64,000 nt of DNA from Adenophora triphylla var. japonica. Lineage: Eukaryota; Streptophyta; Magnoliopsida; Asterales; Campanulaceae. The translations under genes were made by a program, and so were the position numbers. Within the stretch, counting starts at the first letter, position 1, and each line of letters starts with the position of its first letter. Location: positions 26,124 to 90,123 of the forward strand of contig JAFEMH010007431.1 of the NCBI GenBank assembly GCA_022495995.1, written 5' to 3'. The notes beneath the pieces are model-generated. The model was given only the letters and a program-made list of their open reading frames with translations. It was not told the origin of the DNA and ran no database searches. Below, in pieces: positions 52,701-64,000 of the stretch.

Positions 52701-54979
52701 CGAAATTACCCGGATTTCACCCGACGCGAAACGCGGTTGTCTTTTGCGGGGTTGGTGTCTGAGACCTCGCTTCATGGGAAGGAAAAAAATGAGGAGTCGC
52801 CACGCGGTTTTTGTATTTTGAGCCCAAACGTTGAGAAACGGCTATTGAAAATGGTGTCGTTTTTATTGGTAGCAAAAACTTAGGAAAAGGCTTTAAAAAA
52901 AGGGGGATCATTTTTATTGGCAGCAAAAACGAGTAAAAAGCTTTTAGTACCAGAGATTGTTAGGTTCGGAGGTCAAGTTACGTTTCGGGTAGAGTATTAC
53001 GAGATCGCCCGAAACGCCTCGCATGACGAGTCTTTCTACCTTTCTCGAAATCGTGTGTGTGTGTGTGTTTTGAAATGGGGGCTTGACCGACAAGCTTAAT
53101 CTTGGTTTGAATGTCAAACGTTGATTAGGTGACTTTGTTTGAAAAGACGAGCGTTTGAATGACAAACGTCGGTTTTGAGTTGAAAAGAGCGTTTGCGTGG
53201 CAAACGTCGATTTTGAGTTTGAAATGAGCGTTTGCATGGCAAACGTCGATTTTGAGTTTGAAATGAGCGTTTGCGTGGCAAACGTCGATTTTGAGTTTGA
53301 AAAGGAGTTCGAAATGAGCGTTTGCGTGGCAAACGTCGATTTTGAGTTTGAAAAGGAGTTCGAAGGTCGAACTCCGGTTTTTTGAACCGGGCGAGTCATT
53401 GTTAACGATTTTTATGGGAAAAATGCATATTAAATGATTTTGAGTGTCAAATGGAGGCTTTTAGGTTTGAAGATGAGCGTTTGGATGCCAAACGTCATTT
53501 CGCGCGTTTTGAAAGAGAGTTCGAAGGTCGAACTCCGGTTTTAAACCGGGCATTACATTGTTAACGATTTTTACGGGAAAAATACGTATTAAATGATATG
53601 CGATCAACGAATCGGGTTGCGACTCGGACTTTGAAAAGTAAATACTATCACGATCCAAACGGGTCGGACTTTGTAAATGACAGTATTTAAAGTGCGGTAT
53701 CAACGGAATCAAACGATTCGGAATTGTAAATGACGATCGACGAGTCAAACGACTCGGAATTGTAAATGACGATCAACGAGGCCAATCGGCTCGGAATTGT
53801 AAAGTACGATCAACGAGCCAAACAGCTCGGAATTGTAAAGTTGCATGAAAGTAAAGGACGTTCGACGGATAAAACAATCCGGAATTGTAAATGACAGGAA
53901 TTTAAATGACGATCGACGGATCAAACGATCCGGAATTGGTAAATGACATAAAAGTAAACGGAACGCGGTCGGAACGCCGTTTTAACCTCGAGATTACTTC
54001 TCTTACGGGAAGAGAAGAGGATCGAGGGACTAAAACGTATCTGACCCCGTTAGACGATGACGTCTACATTTTGAGAGTGAGAGAGGGAGCTACCTATGGC
54101 TAGGGTCGGCTCCTTTGGCTCGGTGGGCGTATACGGGATACGAAAAGGTGTTTGAAAGGTGTTTCTAAGTGTTTGGGCGTAGTTTCCCTTTTATTTGGTG
54201 TTTAGAAACCTAGGAATTTGGGCAACATTTCGACTTGTGTCGGTTTAGCTTGAGGATCAGAATCTACCGACGAGTAGCACGAGGGCCCCCGAAGAGTAGA
54301 GAATTCTGCCGATGAGTAGCACGAGGACCCCCGAAGAGCGGAAGAAAGACAAGCCTTTTGTGCTTGGGGTGGAGGGAGGAGAATTTGGTCTGGGGTAAAT
54401 GAGAAGGAGGGGGGAGTATTTATAGGGTAGAAAATGATGGAGGAGGGGGGAGAAACTTAGGGGTTAAGGTAAGTTGCTTAGCAAGGAAGAAAGAAAGCTT
54501 AACTCCGATGGTTTTCTGTCCGCGTAAAGAGTCCGGCCGGACTTGGACTGAATTTGGGGATATTTTGGTCATTTGGCCTTGAGTTTGACACGTCTTGGAC
54601 ACGTATTTAAGCTGCAGAAAGAGTCCGGCCGGACTGTTCCTGAAATTGGCTATATTTCCTGATTTGAACAAGTTACATGCGTAGAACTTGTTCTCGTGTT
54701 CGATTTGATATGTGGTGGGCCCAAAACGGAGTTCCTATGAGGGAGTTATGACCTCCGGAAGGTCGAGATGCTCGAAAACGGGAAATCTAATCCCGGAAGA
54801 CCCCGAAAAGTACGTTTTTCGGGGAAAGCCATACTTTTACATGAGATAACGTGTGTTGAGTACGCTTTGATGTCGTGGATGCACGGGCAGTCCCGGATGT
54901 CTCGTTGACTCGAGAACGGGAACTTAACGGGTTCCGTTAACTTTTAACGGATTTTGATGATCCGGATTTGGGTACTTAC
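52701..54979 (-). repeat. Tat LTR, third of the ladder
   Basis: About 2.28 kb. Both termini look altered: CTGAAATT reads TCGAAATT at the left, and ACTTACAG reads ACTTACG at the right. Same subfamily as 38554-40938 (doubled GACGAGTAGCACGAGG block, 54262-54340). TATA box (minus) 54418-54425. Two palindromes AGTCCGGCCGGACT (about 54530 and 54622). It serves as the 5' LTR of the pol-less element on its left. On its right, gccccTCG could be a purine-tract remnant, so it may also be the 3' LTR of the next element. Confidence 0.85.
54418..54425 (-). promoter_or_regulatory. TATA box of third ladder LTR
   Basis: Minus strand CTATAAAT, conserved position. Confidence 0.55.
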
Positions 54980-55790
54980 GCCCCTCGCTCATTGCCGTCG
55001 TTCCCTTGTCGGTCCCCTCGCCCGTCGCCGGTTCCCTTGGTGAAGTAATGAGCGAGGTCAAAGCCGTAAGGTCGGAGATTGGGTGTGCCGTCTGAGGTTC
55101 CCTTGCGGGCCGCTCTTCGTGCGGGCGAGCCTTGCCTTCCTTGATGTCGCCGGTGTTGGCACGTAGCCAAGCCCCCGGACCGTGGTGTGGTCCTCGACTT
55201 CAATAACTTGGTGTTGGCCTTGCAGCCTCTTGCCGAGCCCCGCCCCGGGATGAAGTTCATGAGTTTCATCATCCTCATGGCAGAGGAATCTGGATCGTGA
55301 GACAAAGGGAAGGTCCACGTTGCATATTTGGATCTTGGAGGTCTCCGCAGTGAATCCAGCTAATGGCATGTCATCACTATGCTTGATTTCTAATACCGGA
55401 ATGTCATTGGTGCCGGTCCCCTGGTGACGCCGTCGCCGTAGACCGTGGTTAGCTCGTTGCCTTGCATGAACTTGAGGCACCGATGAAGGGTGGATGCCAC
55501 GCCATTGATTTGAGCAATGGACGCCCAGATGGTCATGTGAAAGTGATTGGAATGTCCAACACTTGGAATTCGGTGGGGATCACCTCTTACCGAACCGTAT
55601 ATTGAGAGTAGCAACCCCGAGAACCGTACGGGAAGTAGAGTCATAGGCCTTGACAAAGGTGGACCGAAGGCTTCAGATCCGTGGGCTTGATGTCAAGCAG
55701 TCCATCATCTTGGCGGCAAGACATTTATTCCGGAACCTCTCGTCTAACAACACGCGGAAGGCGACGCTCGTCCACCGGACTGTGATGTAG
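54980..55790 (-). pseudogene. Retropepsin 2 of the last element, 3' truncated
   Basis: Minus-strand homologue of 15400-16190. The active-site line is degraded (VLLDERF near 55750, one base out of frame). The later INGVASTLHRCLKFMQGNEL segment is recognisable (55520-55460), as is MRMMKLMNFIPG (near 55270). It ends in the Thr/Glu-rich spacer at 54980. Confidence 0.75.
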
Positions 55791-58200
55791 AGCGGCTCAT
55801 TTTGATCAAAGACCAAATTTTGAAAGGTCCAAATCTCGTGAAGGTGATAATGTTGCCATAGTGGATGTTACCGATCATCTCGAATGACTTCATCTCGGGG
55901 TCAAGCGCCCACGGGGACCATGGTACGGGCCAGCTTTCCTCTAGCTTCGAGCTTGTGAGGATAAGAGGAGGTGAGCAGAGACCAAAGGGAAATGTTCGCC
56001 CGAGTCCGCTTGATCCGAGTGAGGATCGGGTCCTCTTTCAAGGAATTTGCGTCTTCGGGCCGGCCGAATTGCAATTCTTGCTCCGTCGGCTTTTTGGTGG
56101 CCTTAGGTGGTAATGCATGGATTTGACCCGATCGGGTTAGGACGCCGACATCAGTGTTTGGTCCCTTCGAACAGCCGCTTCCGAGTTGAGCCATAGTTAG
56201 AGGAGGATTCCTCGTAGCATAGGGCCATATGTCTTCCCTCAACTCATTGATTGTGGATGAATTCCTGAAGCTTCGGGCAGCTTGACGATTCTCGTCCCAG
56301 TGATACCGGCTTAGGTGCCTCTGCGGGGAGGTAGCTTATAGTTTGACGCAGCTTGTTCGAATGTCGCGCACAAAAAGGGTTGCCCGAATCGAACCGTGGC
56401 GTTTGGCCGACCCTTCTCCGGGGAGGTTGGAGAGTTCTCGCTTAAGCGAACGGTCTCCTTGATCTCTTCACGGTATATCGCGTTCCTTTCCTTCTTGCCG
56501 AGCATACTCAGTGGCATTCTGAGTTGGGTCCGGCGATACTCATGGTTTGCTAGTTTTCCTCCGCTCCGGGCCCAGATCAACCTTCTTGCAATGGAGCCTC
56601 GCGTCGAGAGTGAGTGCCTGCGTTTCTTCCCATGTGAGAATAGCCGCTTGCTTCTTTGAACCGCGTGCGGCGCCTAGGTAAACCTCCATCGGGGAGAGTT
56701 TTCTCCTTTGCTTTATCTCGAGTGGCGGGTATGTCGGAAGGTGAGTACACGGCTTCCCGAACATCTCGCCCATGTGACTCGGTTGTCGCCTTGCTGATCG
56801 TTTCGTAAACGAATGCCGTAGATCGTGGAATTTCCCCGAGTAGTTGCTCGAGACGAATTTCCATCCTCCTCTTGTTTTTAAATAGACCTTCCTCCCTGAG
56901 TTGGCCTTTCACTTTACGTGCGGAAATGATCCGTTCCCCTCCTCCCGTGACCCTCGGGAGTCCGGTTTTGTTGACTTCATGCCCGGCTTGGAAGAGAATG
57001 GTTTCATCGTCTTCGCTGCCGCTTTCACGTAGAACTTGCTTTCCCGAGAAGGTAAGCGCCGGGATTCTTTCGCCGTGACGTTCCATCTCCTAGGTCATCG
57101 GGACCGTTGACCACCCTTGCCCGGCAGGGGGTTGGATGAGAACAGACGGTAGTCGTGGAAGTTGCCATGAGCAAAGCTCTTGAGGTCGAACCGGTCTAGA
57201 GTGGCCTCGTAGCTTTCGTCTCGAAGCCGCCCGTGACACTTTAAGGGCTTGGTCCCCGTAGGTCTTTTCGAGCTTGGTCTTCGTCCCAAAGACGACCTTC
57301 TTGAGCGGCTAGTTCCATGAGGGCTTTCCTCGCGAGAGCTAAGCAGTCTCCGTAGGTGCGCACCGTCTGGCTAGTGTCCAGAACTGTGATTACATTCAAA
57401 TCGCCGAATGGCGGGAACACTTGGATTACGTTGACGAAGGAAGTCGGACTGGGACATTCCATGCGGCCTTCCTTGATCTCTTACACAAGAAGTTTGCCCA
57501 TATCTCGTTGATTGACCCACGGGGTATTGAATTCTCGCAATGTTGACAGCCTCGTGATCTCGCTCGATCGCCAAGTCTATCGTAGCTAGCAATGATCGCG
57601 TGATGTCTCGAATCCGGGCCGTGACGGCCGGGAGTAGAATCGAACCGGAGCATGTTGATGCCGAGGTGGTCATTTCCTATGCTCTGGAAGCCGACTCGCC
57701 TTGCGGGGAAGATTTTCATAGATGTTTTCGGGGCGGCCGGAAGCGTTCCCGAGGTTGATCTCGACTCGTAGCAGGTGAGGAGCTTGGTCTCCTTCGCCGT
57801 TGCCCTGGCCTCGCGGCGCTGAGGGTATAAGCTTGACCGACGGCACGGGCCGGTTGCCACCGGGCCGGTACTGAAGTAGTGATGAGCTCGAGCTCGCTTG
57901 GCCAAAGCCTCGTTTACCATGAGCAGCAATGCCGAGGGTGACCTTGGTATTGCGTAATCCGACGATAAGGACCGGATCCTTGGTATCATTGGGATATCTC
58001 GGGAATAGATGATGTCGACGAAGTCGCCGTCAACCACTTGATCGAGGGATTCTTTGTCGTGTCAACCAAGAACTTCCAATTGTTGGATAGCCGCTTGTAC
58101 CGGACGTTGAGCTTGACAATTTCCATGGTATTGGAACCTTGGTCGTAGGTGACCCGATCGGAAGGAGTTCCGTCCTCAAAACCGAGCATGTGAATGCAGA
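55791..58200 (-). pseudogene. Long spacer between retropepsins, fuller version
   Basis: Minus-strand coding-like region with no catalytic motif. 55900-56780 matches 16320-17180 (LREDIW-type, SGQIHALPP, ANISLWSLLTSSYPHK). 56979-58193 is the 1215 bp missing from the 21-kb copy. It holds ILDTSQTVRTYGD-like, WDEDQARKDL, KIFPARRVGFQSIGNDHLGI and STSGTLPAAPKTSM segments. I do not recognise a domain. IGNDHLGINMLRFDSTPGRH might be part of another gag- or protease-like module. Confidence 0.55.
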
Positions 58201-58789
58201 GGTCCGCCCGCGGTCCGCCGCGTCCTCGACTCCGTGAGAGTCCCGATTCATCATCATCTCGACGGTTCAATCCAAACGTAGGGACGTATTGCGTCCGGTT
58301 GCGTTGTTGGAGCAAAGCTAGGAAAACATCGTGCTCTTCGTTGGAGAAGAGGGGTGCAATGGGTAGTTCCTCGTGGAGGACATCCCATACGACTTCCATG
58401 CATTCAAAACGAGAATGACGGTGCTTTGACCTTTATCACAAAGATCTCTCACTGGGCGGGGCCGTAGAGTTGGTTTGGAGAATGCCGACGAATCTCCGAT
58501 TGGAGATCGGGGTTTATGTGCCCGCATCATGGCGATATTCGCCGTTTCCTTCCACCCGCTCCAAATGTTGGAAACGACAGCTGAACTTGATGTATCTGGA
58601 CCGTCTGTGGTCCGCCCGCCGAGTACGTTTACATAGTTAGCATCTCCGACTCGAGGGATTCTGATGAGATTTGCCCCGTAGTCCCTTGGTTGATTCGAAG
58701 GAGGTAACCCCGGTGCCCGAGTGCGGACACGCTTGGCTACTGTCTCGGCTTCGTTTCCTATGAGGAAACTATCCCCTCGGATGACTTCG
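58201..58789 (-). pseudogene. Region downstream of retropepsin 1, second copy
   Basis: Homologue of 17381-17950 (NEEHDVFLALLQQRNRTQYV, NYVNVLGGRTTDGPD). No domain recognised. Confidence 0.5.
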
Positions 58790-59115
58790 AGATCTCCCCG
58801 CCGGTTAATGAACTTAACACACCGATGGAGAGTGGAAGCTATGGCTTTCATGTGGTGTAGCCAAGGGCGTCCTAAAAGAGCCGTGAACTCGGATGGGATG
58901 TCCATCACATGGAATTTTGCCGGCACCATTTGGGTTTCGAACCGTAGTTCCAGAGTCACCGTCCCTGTGATGGGACGAGACGAGCCGTCGTAGGCCTCGA
59001 TAGTCCGAGCCGACGGAATCGATGGCTTTCATTGATACGGAGGGCTCGCATCATGCCGAGAGGGAGAACATTAACTACCGACCCGTTATCTACCAATACT
59101 CCGGGAGTGATATGG
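58790..59115 (-). pseudogene. Retropepsin 1 of the last element
   Basis: Minus strand: active site GVLVDNGSVVNVLPLG (59102-59055), a frame break near 59020, then TLELRFETQMVPAKFHVMDI and EFTALLGRPWLHHMKAIAST (58900-58840). Flap-like and C-terminal signature strands are both present, so it is a complete retropepsin-type domain apart from the break. It lies 3.3 kb upstream (minus sense) of retropepsin 2 in the same element. Confidence 0.78.
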
Positions 59116-61496
59116 TGTTGAAGCTTGAGAGTGATGTACGAGCTTCGTTGTGCCCCGAGGCATCTCTCGGTAGGTCTTCATCACGTAACGTGATCATACC
59201 GCCATACAAACGGAGTCGTAGATCTCGTCTCTATCCGTAGAAGGAGAGTCATCCAGCCATCCGTTTCTGTCTTCCTCTTGCGAGGTAAAGCCTTTGCACG
59301 GAACCTCAGGAGTGTGTTGAGGCCGCTTGTGGCGGTTGCCGCCCTTGGTTAGCACATTGATCGAGTGCGATTGCCAAGCCGACCTTGATCTTCCTTTACC
59401 GGTCCGAGCTCTAAGCCGGACAAATTGAATCTTGGCCGATCCCGCGAAGGATTAGGCTTCGACCGGCAAGAAGATTACCAAGATCTCGAGGTATTCCGGT
59501 GTCCCGTGGTCTGAATTCGGTTTCGCGGGACTTTTCGGCTTTCCCACCCCCGTCTCGCTCTAAAGCCGCATGGCCCGGAGGCAAAGAGGACTCGGCCGGA
59601 GTACAAGACGTAGTAGTCGAACCTCCCTAAGGTTCTCCGAGTGTACCTACACCGGTGTCCCCAGCCTTCGTATCTTTCTCTCGCTTGCCGTTGAGAGGAT
59701 TTCTTCTTTTGTTTTCTCGAAGGATTGCTCCGGACAGCTGACTCGTACCTGTGCAAAGGAGCAGCCGCAAACATCGTAGCCGATGTGGACATTAGAGGAG
59801 GATCCGCCGAAAGAGGCGGAGAAACCGGTTCTCGTGGCACTCTTCTTGGGCACCCACTCAATGGAATTCACGCCGTTATTGTTCTGGAAAGGGGTTCCCG
59901 ATCGTATTGGGCCCACTGGGGCGCTCTAACTTGCCTTCTTCTATCAAGTTCTGGATTTCGTATCGTAACCCCAAACAGCTTGTCAGTGGTATGGCCGTGA
60001 TACCGATGGAAGGCGCAAAGATTTGCTCTTGTCCGCATTGGCTACGGGAATTTTGGGTTTGTAATTGGCAACGGGCTTAAGGAGACCCTCCTTGATTAAC
60101 CCTTCCAAAGATCTTGCTCGCTGGCATGTCCAACTTGTCGAAGTGTACTACAGTCGCTTCGAGTAGAATTGTTGCTTTGTGGGACCGGGTTTCGTTACCC
60201 GACCGTTGTCCCCGATGGACGTAGTTGACAGACGTATCTTTCCCTTTGCCGGGGCCGGTGCGGATTGAATGCAACCGCCGAGCGGTATCGGTATGGCCGT
60301 GGCAAGAGCCAACTTTTCCTTGAGATCCTTCTCGAACCGTGAGCCGGCATTGACCATGGCCCGGAGATCTGGGAAGAAATTGTGATTGATGAGAGTTCCG
60401 ATGGACGGTCTTAAGCAGACTTGAAGATCCGCATCTGCTCGTCTTTGGAGAGTGGCTCCATGATCTCGAGAGTTTCCACTCCATCTCTTGTAGAATTCCC
60501 CAACACTTTCATCCGCTTCGCTCAAAGGGTGATTAAGTCCTCGCGACTTGTTTCCCACTCTAAGTCGGGATCCGTACTGCCTCCAGAAGATGTTACCGAT
60601 CCGTTCCTGTGTGTGGCGATCCGCAGCTTGACCTCGAAACCATCGTAACGCCGAACTTTTGAGCGTATGCCGGAAGTGGTCGGCCATTTGCCGGAGGGTT
60701 GCTCCTTTTGCTCTCATGCCGAGAACGTAGGTGTCGACGTGCGTTTGAGGACATTCGGTTCCGTCGAATCGGTCCATCTCCGCATTCTCGAACTTGGCAG
60801 GAGAGGCGTGACCATTCCCTGATCTCGTGGATTTGAGCGTTTCCTCGCTGAGCCGCTCATGGTGGCTTTCTGTGTCTTTCATTTGCTCGACCATCCAGCT
60901 AAGGTTGGGTCCAAGGGTGGACTGTGAGGCTCGGCGCCGGGTGCTACCACGTGAGCGGTAGTGATTGGAGGTGGAAGGCTTGGTATATGAGAATATACGG
61001 GGCCTTTTCTCGAACCGTATCGGGGTTTGTCCCCGGTGTTTAGGGATTCGTGTATAGGCAACGGGACGAACCCGGAGGGTATTGAGGAATATTGGCATCC
61101 TCGAGATGGTCCAAATGCCGGTGCGCCGGTGATATTGAGTGATAGGAGTAGCACCGGGCCGACTAAAAATGGCAGTGGTTGCCCCGAGAGGTGGCAACAT
61201 GGAGCCTAGGTCGGCCGTTTCCTTGGTTGGAAGGCATCCCGTAAGTTGGCGGGGAGGAACCCGATTGAAGGTTTGGTGAACCGGTTTCGGGAATCGTCAT
61301 CCTCGACCAGACAAAAGTACCGTCTCGACCGGGGATAGCCGCTATACCACGCTCATTCGTAAGCCGTACCACGAAATTCTCGCCGATCTTCTTCGCCTCT
61401 TGTGAACCTCACAAGCCCTGATGGCTTCTTCCAATGTCATATCTCGGCACGGTGGCGGGGTCCTTCCCCGTCACGATTTCTCGGTGAGCTAGACAT
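59116..61496 (-). pseudogene. gag of the last element
   Basis: Start at ATG 61496-61494 (minus), same context as 20683. Order: N-terminal region (NERGIAAIPGRDGTF, about 61350), Pro-rich linker, capsid core VDTYVLGMRAKGATLRQMAD with SSALRWFRGQAADRHTQERI (60750-60600), a zinc knuckle region that is degraded (about 60000-59960, beside CAFHRYHGH-like sequence), then GVNSIEWVPKK (about 59870). Numerous one-base frame breaks, many at CTG or CAG positions of the first copy. 59116-59750 links gag to retropepsin 1. Confidence 0.75.
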
Positions 61497-62786
61497 GTCG
61501 GAAATTCTCGGGCCGAGGGAACCGAGGGAACCGAAGAACCTGTCCGACGCCGCCGTTACGGTGATCCCGGCAAGGCGCCGACCCGGAAATCAACCACTTT
61601 CTCGCTCGCCGCAGTGGAACGAAAGGAAGGGTTTAGGCTTCGAAAAGGGTATTTGGCTCAAGGTTTTCGGGCTTGTGCAATGTGCGCTACCGATTAATGT
61701 TTACTTAAAGCACGTTTTCTCGTAGTCCTAATCGGTTGGAAAAGAGCGGGTCTTCTTTTCGCAACTAATCCTAGAGCTCTAATCAGCGGATCTCGTCACT
61801 ACGCTTATAAGCCCCTCGTTTCCATTGTAGATCATCTTTCTCAGACGGACTATCCCGAGCGAGGTCTCGATAAGGCAAGCGAGTTCCACCGACAAAGGAA
61901 AAAGTGAACTTAAGGCTAGCCGATCACGCAAACTTTCAACGTGTGTGACGTACGGGCCACGCCGAAGTCAACGTCCTTAAGTTAAGGCGGGATCGTGCCA
62001 AAATTTGGGCATGACCTCTCCCGACTCGCTTGTGCGAGAGACCTTAGCTTTTAGCGTTGGCCAAGTTGTGGCCGGTACGATACATACGGCGAGGTTTGGT
62101 GACACGGCTGTCACATTGAACCTTCGGGTATATTTTTCGCAGAGCTCCGCGTCAAAGTCAAGGCCGAAAAGCTCAAGACTTCGGGTCGGAACGACCTTTG
62201 GTCTCAAACTCTCGAGCTTGACTCGGAGCGGGGCCCGGCGTGAAAACATACACTTAGGCTTTATGACACGAGCTAAGCCAAACCAACCTGGGTCTTGGAC
62301 AAAGTGTGACACAAAGAGTGCATGGCTTACACGGGCTAGGATGGGATGTTTGGGACGACCCCGTGCGCCCGAAAGGTGTCCGCGCACCAATCGGAGTGCA
62401 ACCGATAAGGCCATCCCGGGTTAGGTTGTAGTGTGCAAAGCAGTACCGAGGCGCAAGTGCACGTGAAGTGCGGTGTTCCGAGGCAAAGAAGTGCGCGTAG
62501 TGTGCGGTCACTAAAATTCTTTTCCGAGTAAAACAGAGATTTTTTTCAGAATGTGTCTTAAAGAATTTATGATGCACAGCTTCAAAAGACAAAGATGAAA
62601 ATCAAACATGAATGGGGATGCACAAACATGGTAAGATTTTGAAAAGTTGACAATGTAATGCCTTTGAAACAAAAACCGTTCGAGGTTTAAAGGAACTCAC
62701 ACACACGAAAACGAGGAAGGGTAAACGAAAGTTTGACCCACGGAAGGCTTTTTAGAAAATATCGGCAGTTTTGAAAAAGTATCTTT
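61497..62786 (-). other. Leader of the last element
   Basis: Parallels 20684-21961; no minisatellite. Conserved TCTCAGACGGACTATCCCGA hairpin-like segment at about 61840. Confidence 0.6.
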
Positions 62787-62804
62787 TCCCCAACGGAGTC
62801 GCCA
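62787..62804 (-). other. Primer binding site of the last element
   Basis: Minus strand TGGCGACTCCGTTGGGGA, two bases inside the LTR. Confidence 0.75.
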
Positions 62805-62806
62805 AC

Positions 62807-64000
62807 TGAAATTACCCGGATTTCGCGTGATGCGAAAGGCGGTTGTCTTTCGCGGAGGGGTTGGTGTCTGAGACCTCGCTTCATGGGAAGGAAAAATGAG
62901 GAGTCGCCACGCGGTTTTTGTATTTTGAGCCCAAACGTTGAGAAACGGCTATTGTGAAAAGGTGTCGTTTTATTGGTAGAAAAACTTAGGAAAAGGCTTT
63001 GAAAACGGGGATCATTTTTATTGGCAAAGAAAAACGAGTAAAAAGCTTTTTGTACCGTAGATTGTTAGGTTCGGAGGTCAAGTTACGTTTCGGGTAGAGT
63101 ATTACGAGATCGCCCGAAACGCCTCGCATGACGCAGTCTTTCTACCTTTCTCGAAATCGTGTGTGTGTGTGTGTGTGTGTCTTTGAAATGGGGGCTTGAA
63201 TGACAAGCTTAATCTTGGTTTGAATGACAAACGTTGATTAGGTGACTTTTTGATAAGACGAGCGTTTGAATGACAAACGTCGGTTTTGAGTTTGAAATGA
63301 GCGCTTTGCGTGGCAAACGTCGATTTTGAGTTTGAAATGGGCGTTTGCGTGGCAAACGTCGATTTTGAGTTGAAATGAGCGTTTGCGTGGCAAACGTCGA
63401 TTTTGAGTTTGAAAAGGAGTTCGAAGGTCGAACTCCGGTTTTTTGAACCGGCGAATGTCATTGTTAACGATTTTTACGGGAAAATGCGTTTTAAATGATT
63501 TTAAGTGTCAAATGGCGGCTTTTAGTTTGAAGATGAGCATTCTGAGGCCGAACGTCATTTCGCGCTTTGAAAGAGAGTTCGACGGACGAACTCCGGTTTT
63601 GAATCGGGCATTACATTGTTAACGATTTTTACGGGAAAAATGCGTTTTAAATGATATGCGATCAACGAATCGGGTTGCGACTCAGACTTTGAAAAGTAAA
63701 TACTATCACGATCCAAACGGGTCGGACTTTGTAAATGACAATATTTAAAGTGCGGTATCAACGGAATCAAACGATCCGGATTCGTAAATGACGATCAACG
63801 AGGCCAAACGGCTCGGATTTGTAAATGACAATCAACGAGGCCAAACGGCTCGGATTTGTAAATGACAGAAATTAAAATGACGATCGACGGATCGATCGAT
63901 CCGGAATTGGTAAATGACAATAAAAGTAAACGGAACGGGGTCGGAACGCCGTTTTAACCGTGATTACTTCTCTTACGGAAAGAGAAGAGGATCGAGGGCT
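62807..64000 (-). repeat. Tat LTR, fourth of the ladder, cut by window end
   Basis: Starts tgaaattaccc at 62807 and continues past the window. GT microsatellite 63158-63180, hairpin chain 63210-63930. It is the 5' LTR (minus sense) of the element at 54980-62806. Confidence 0.88.

Larger units (their letters stand above)
38554..54979 (-). mobile_element. Rearranged pol-less Tat element
   Basis: LTRs at 38554-40938 and 52701-54979 (minus sense, right one is 5'), with primer site and purine tract in place. Internal order in minus sense is conserved leader, 3.2-kb minisatellite, gag N-terminus, noncoding segment with a post-pol block, a fragment of the second retropepsin region, 22-bp and 41-bp arrays, 42-bp array, about 145-bp repeats, 61-bp array, conserved block. 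RT, RNase H and integrase are absent, so it is non-autonomous. No target duplication matches between its two ends. It may be one rung of a ladder made by recombination and not a simple insertion. Confidence 0.8.
54980..64000 (-). mobile_element. Tat element lacking pol, right end outside window
   Basis: Minus strand: LTR from 62807 onward, primer site, leader, gag, retropepsin 1, long spacer, retropepsin 2, then a sudden end at 54980 against the third ladder LTR. Compared with the 21-kb element it lacks everything from the PR-RT spacer to the purine tract, but it keeps 1.2 kb that the 21-kb copy lost. The coding parts have many small indels, partly at CTG/CAG sites (see findings). Confidence 0.82.

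Overview
The window is plant nuclear heterochromatin, most likely from an angiosperm with a large, repeat-rich genome. The evidence is Tat/Ogre-type Ty3 elements with 2.0-2.4 kb LTRs, plant mobile domain (PMD) genes, Ty1/copia elements with initiator-Met primer sites, a plant hAT transposon and kilobases of minisatellite. I see no host housekeeping gene, tRNA, rRNA or prokaryotic gene. Species cannot be told from the sequence.

Layout. (1) 1-1809: 5' end of a minus-strand Ty1/copia element (LTR, primer site, leader). It sits in the 3' UTR of a plus-strand Tat-like element (1810-2378) whose 3' LTR (2379-2676 plus 23995-24952) is split by the next element. (2) 2677-23989: a minus-strand Ogre/Tat element of about 21.3 kb with two nearly identical LTRs and a GCAAG target duplication. 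It carries gag, a first retropepsin, a long spacer, a second retropepsin, RT, RNase H and integrase, all with frame damage. Downstream of pol it carries two PMD pseudogenes in antisense and a 42-bp minisatellite. (3) 24953-27190: degraded minus-strand Ty3 gag with a probable 5' LTR. (4) About 27600-29288: plus-strand Ty1/copia gag-protease. It is cut by a plus-strand Tat-like LTR (29289-33468), which was itself entered by a 3.4-kb hAT element (30045-33448, 8-bp target duplication). (5) 33469-36112: primer site and repeat-bearing leader of that LTR element, with no gag. (6) 36193-64000: a head-to-tail ladder of four minus-strand LTRs (36193, 38554, 52701, 62807) separated by internal segments of 170 bp, 11.8 kb and 7.8 kb. 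The two long segments are pol-less or rearranged relatives of the 2677-23989 element.

How the parts relate. Leaders, gag, the double-protease region, conserved 3' blocks and hairpin-forming minisatellites are shared between the Tat copies, but their order and copy number differ, so one family with autonomous-like and non-autonomous members dominates. The most unusual signal is structural. The LTRs contain strings of small inverted repeats whose stems change in a compensatory way, and most minisatellite monomers in the window also contain small inverted repeats. The second is the two retropepsin modules in one polyprotein, seen in two copies. The third is a pair of antisense PMD genes that keep GT-AG introns.

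Caution: from roughly 44 kb onward, many CTG/CAG sites differ from the first copy by recurrent small changes (CTG to CTCG or CCG, CAG to CAAAG or CG). This looks like a base-calling artefact at least in part, so frameshifts there should not be over-read.
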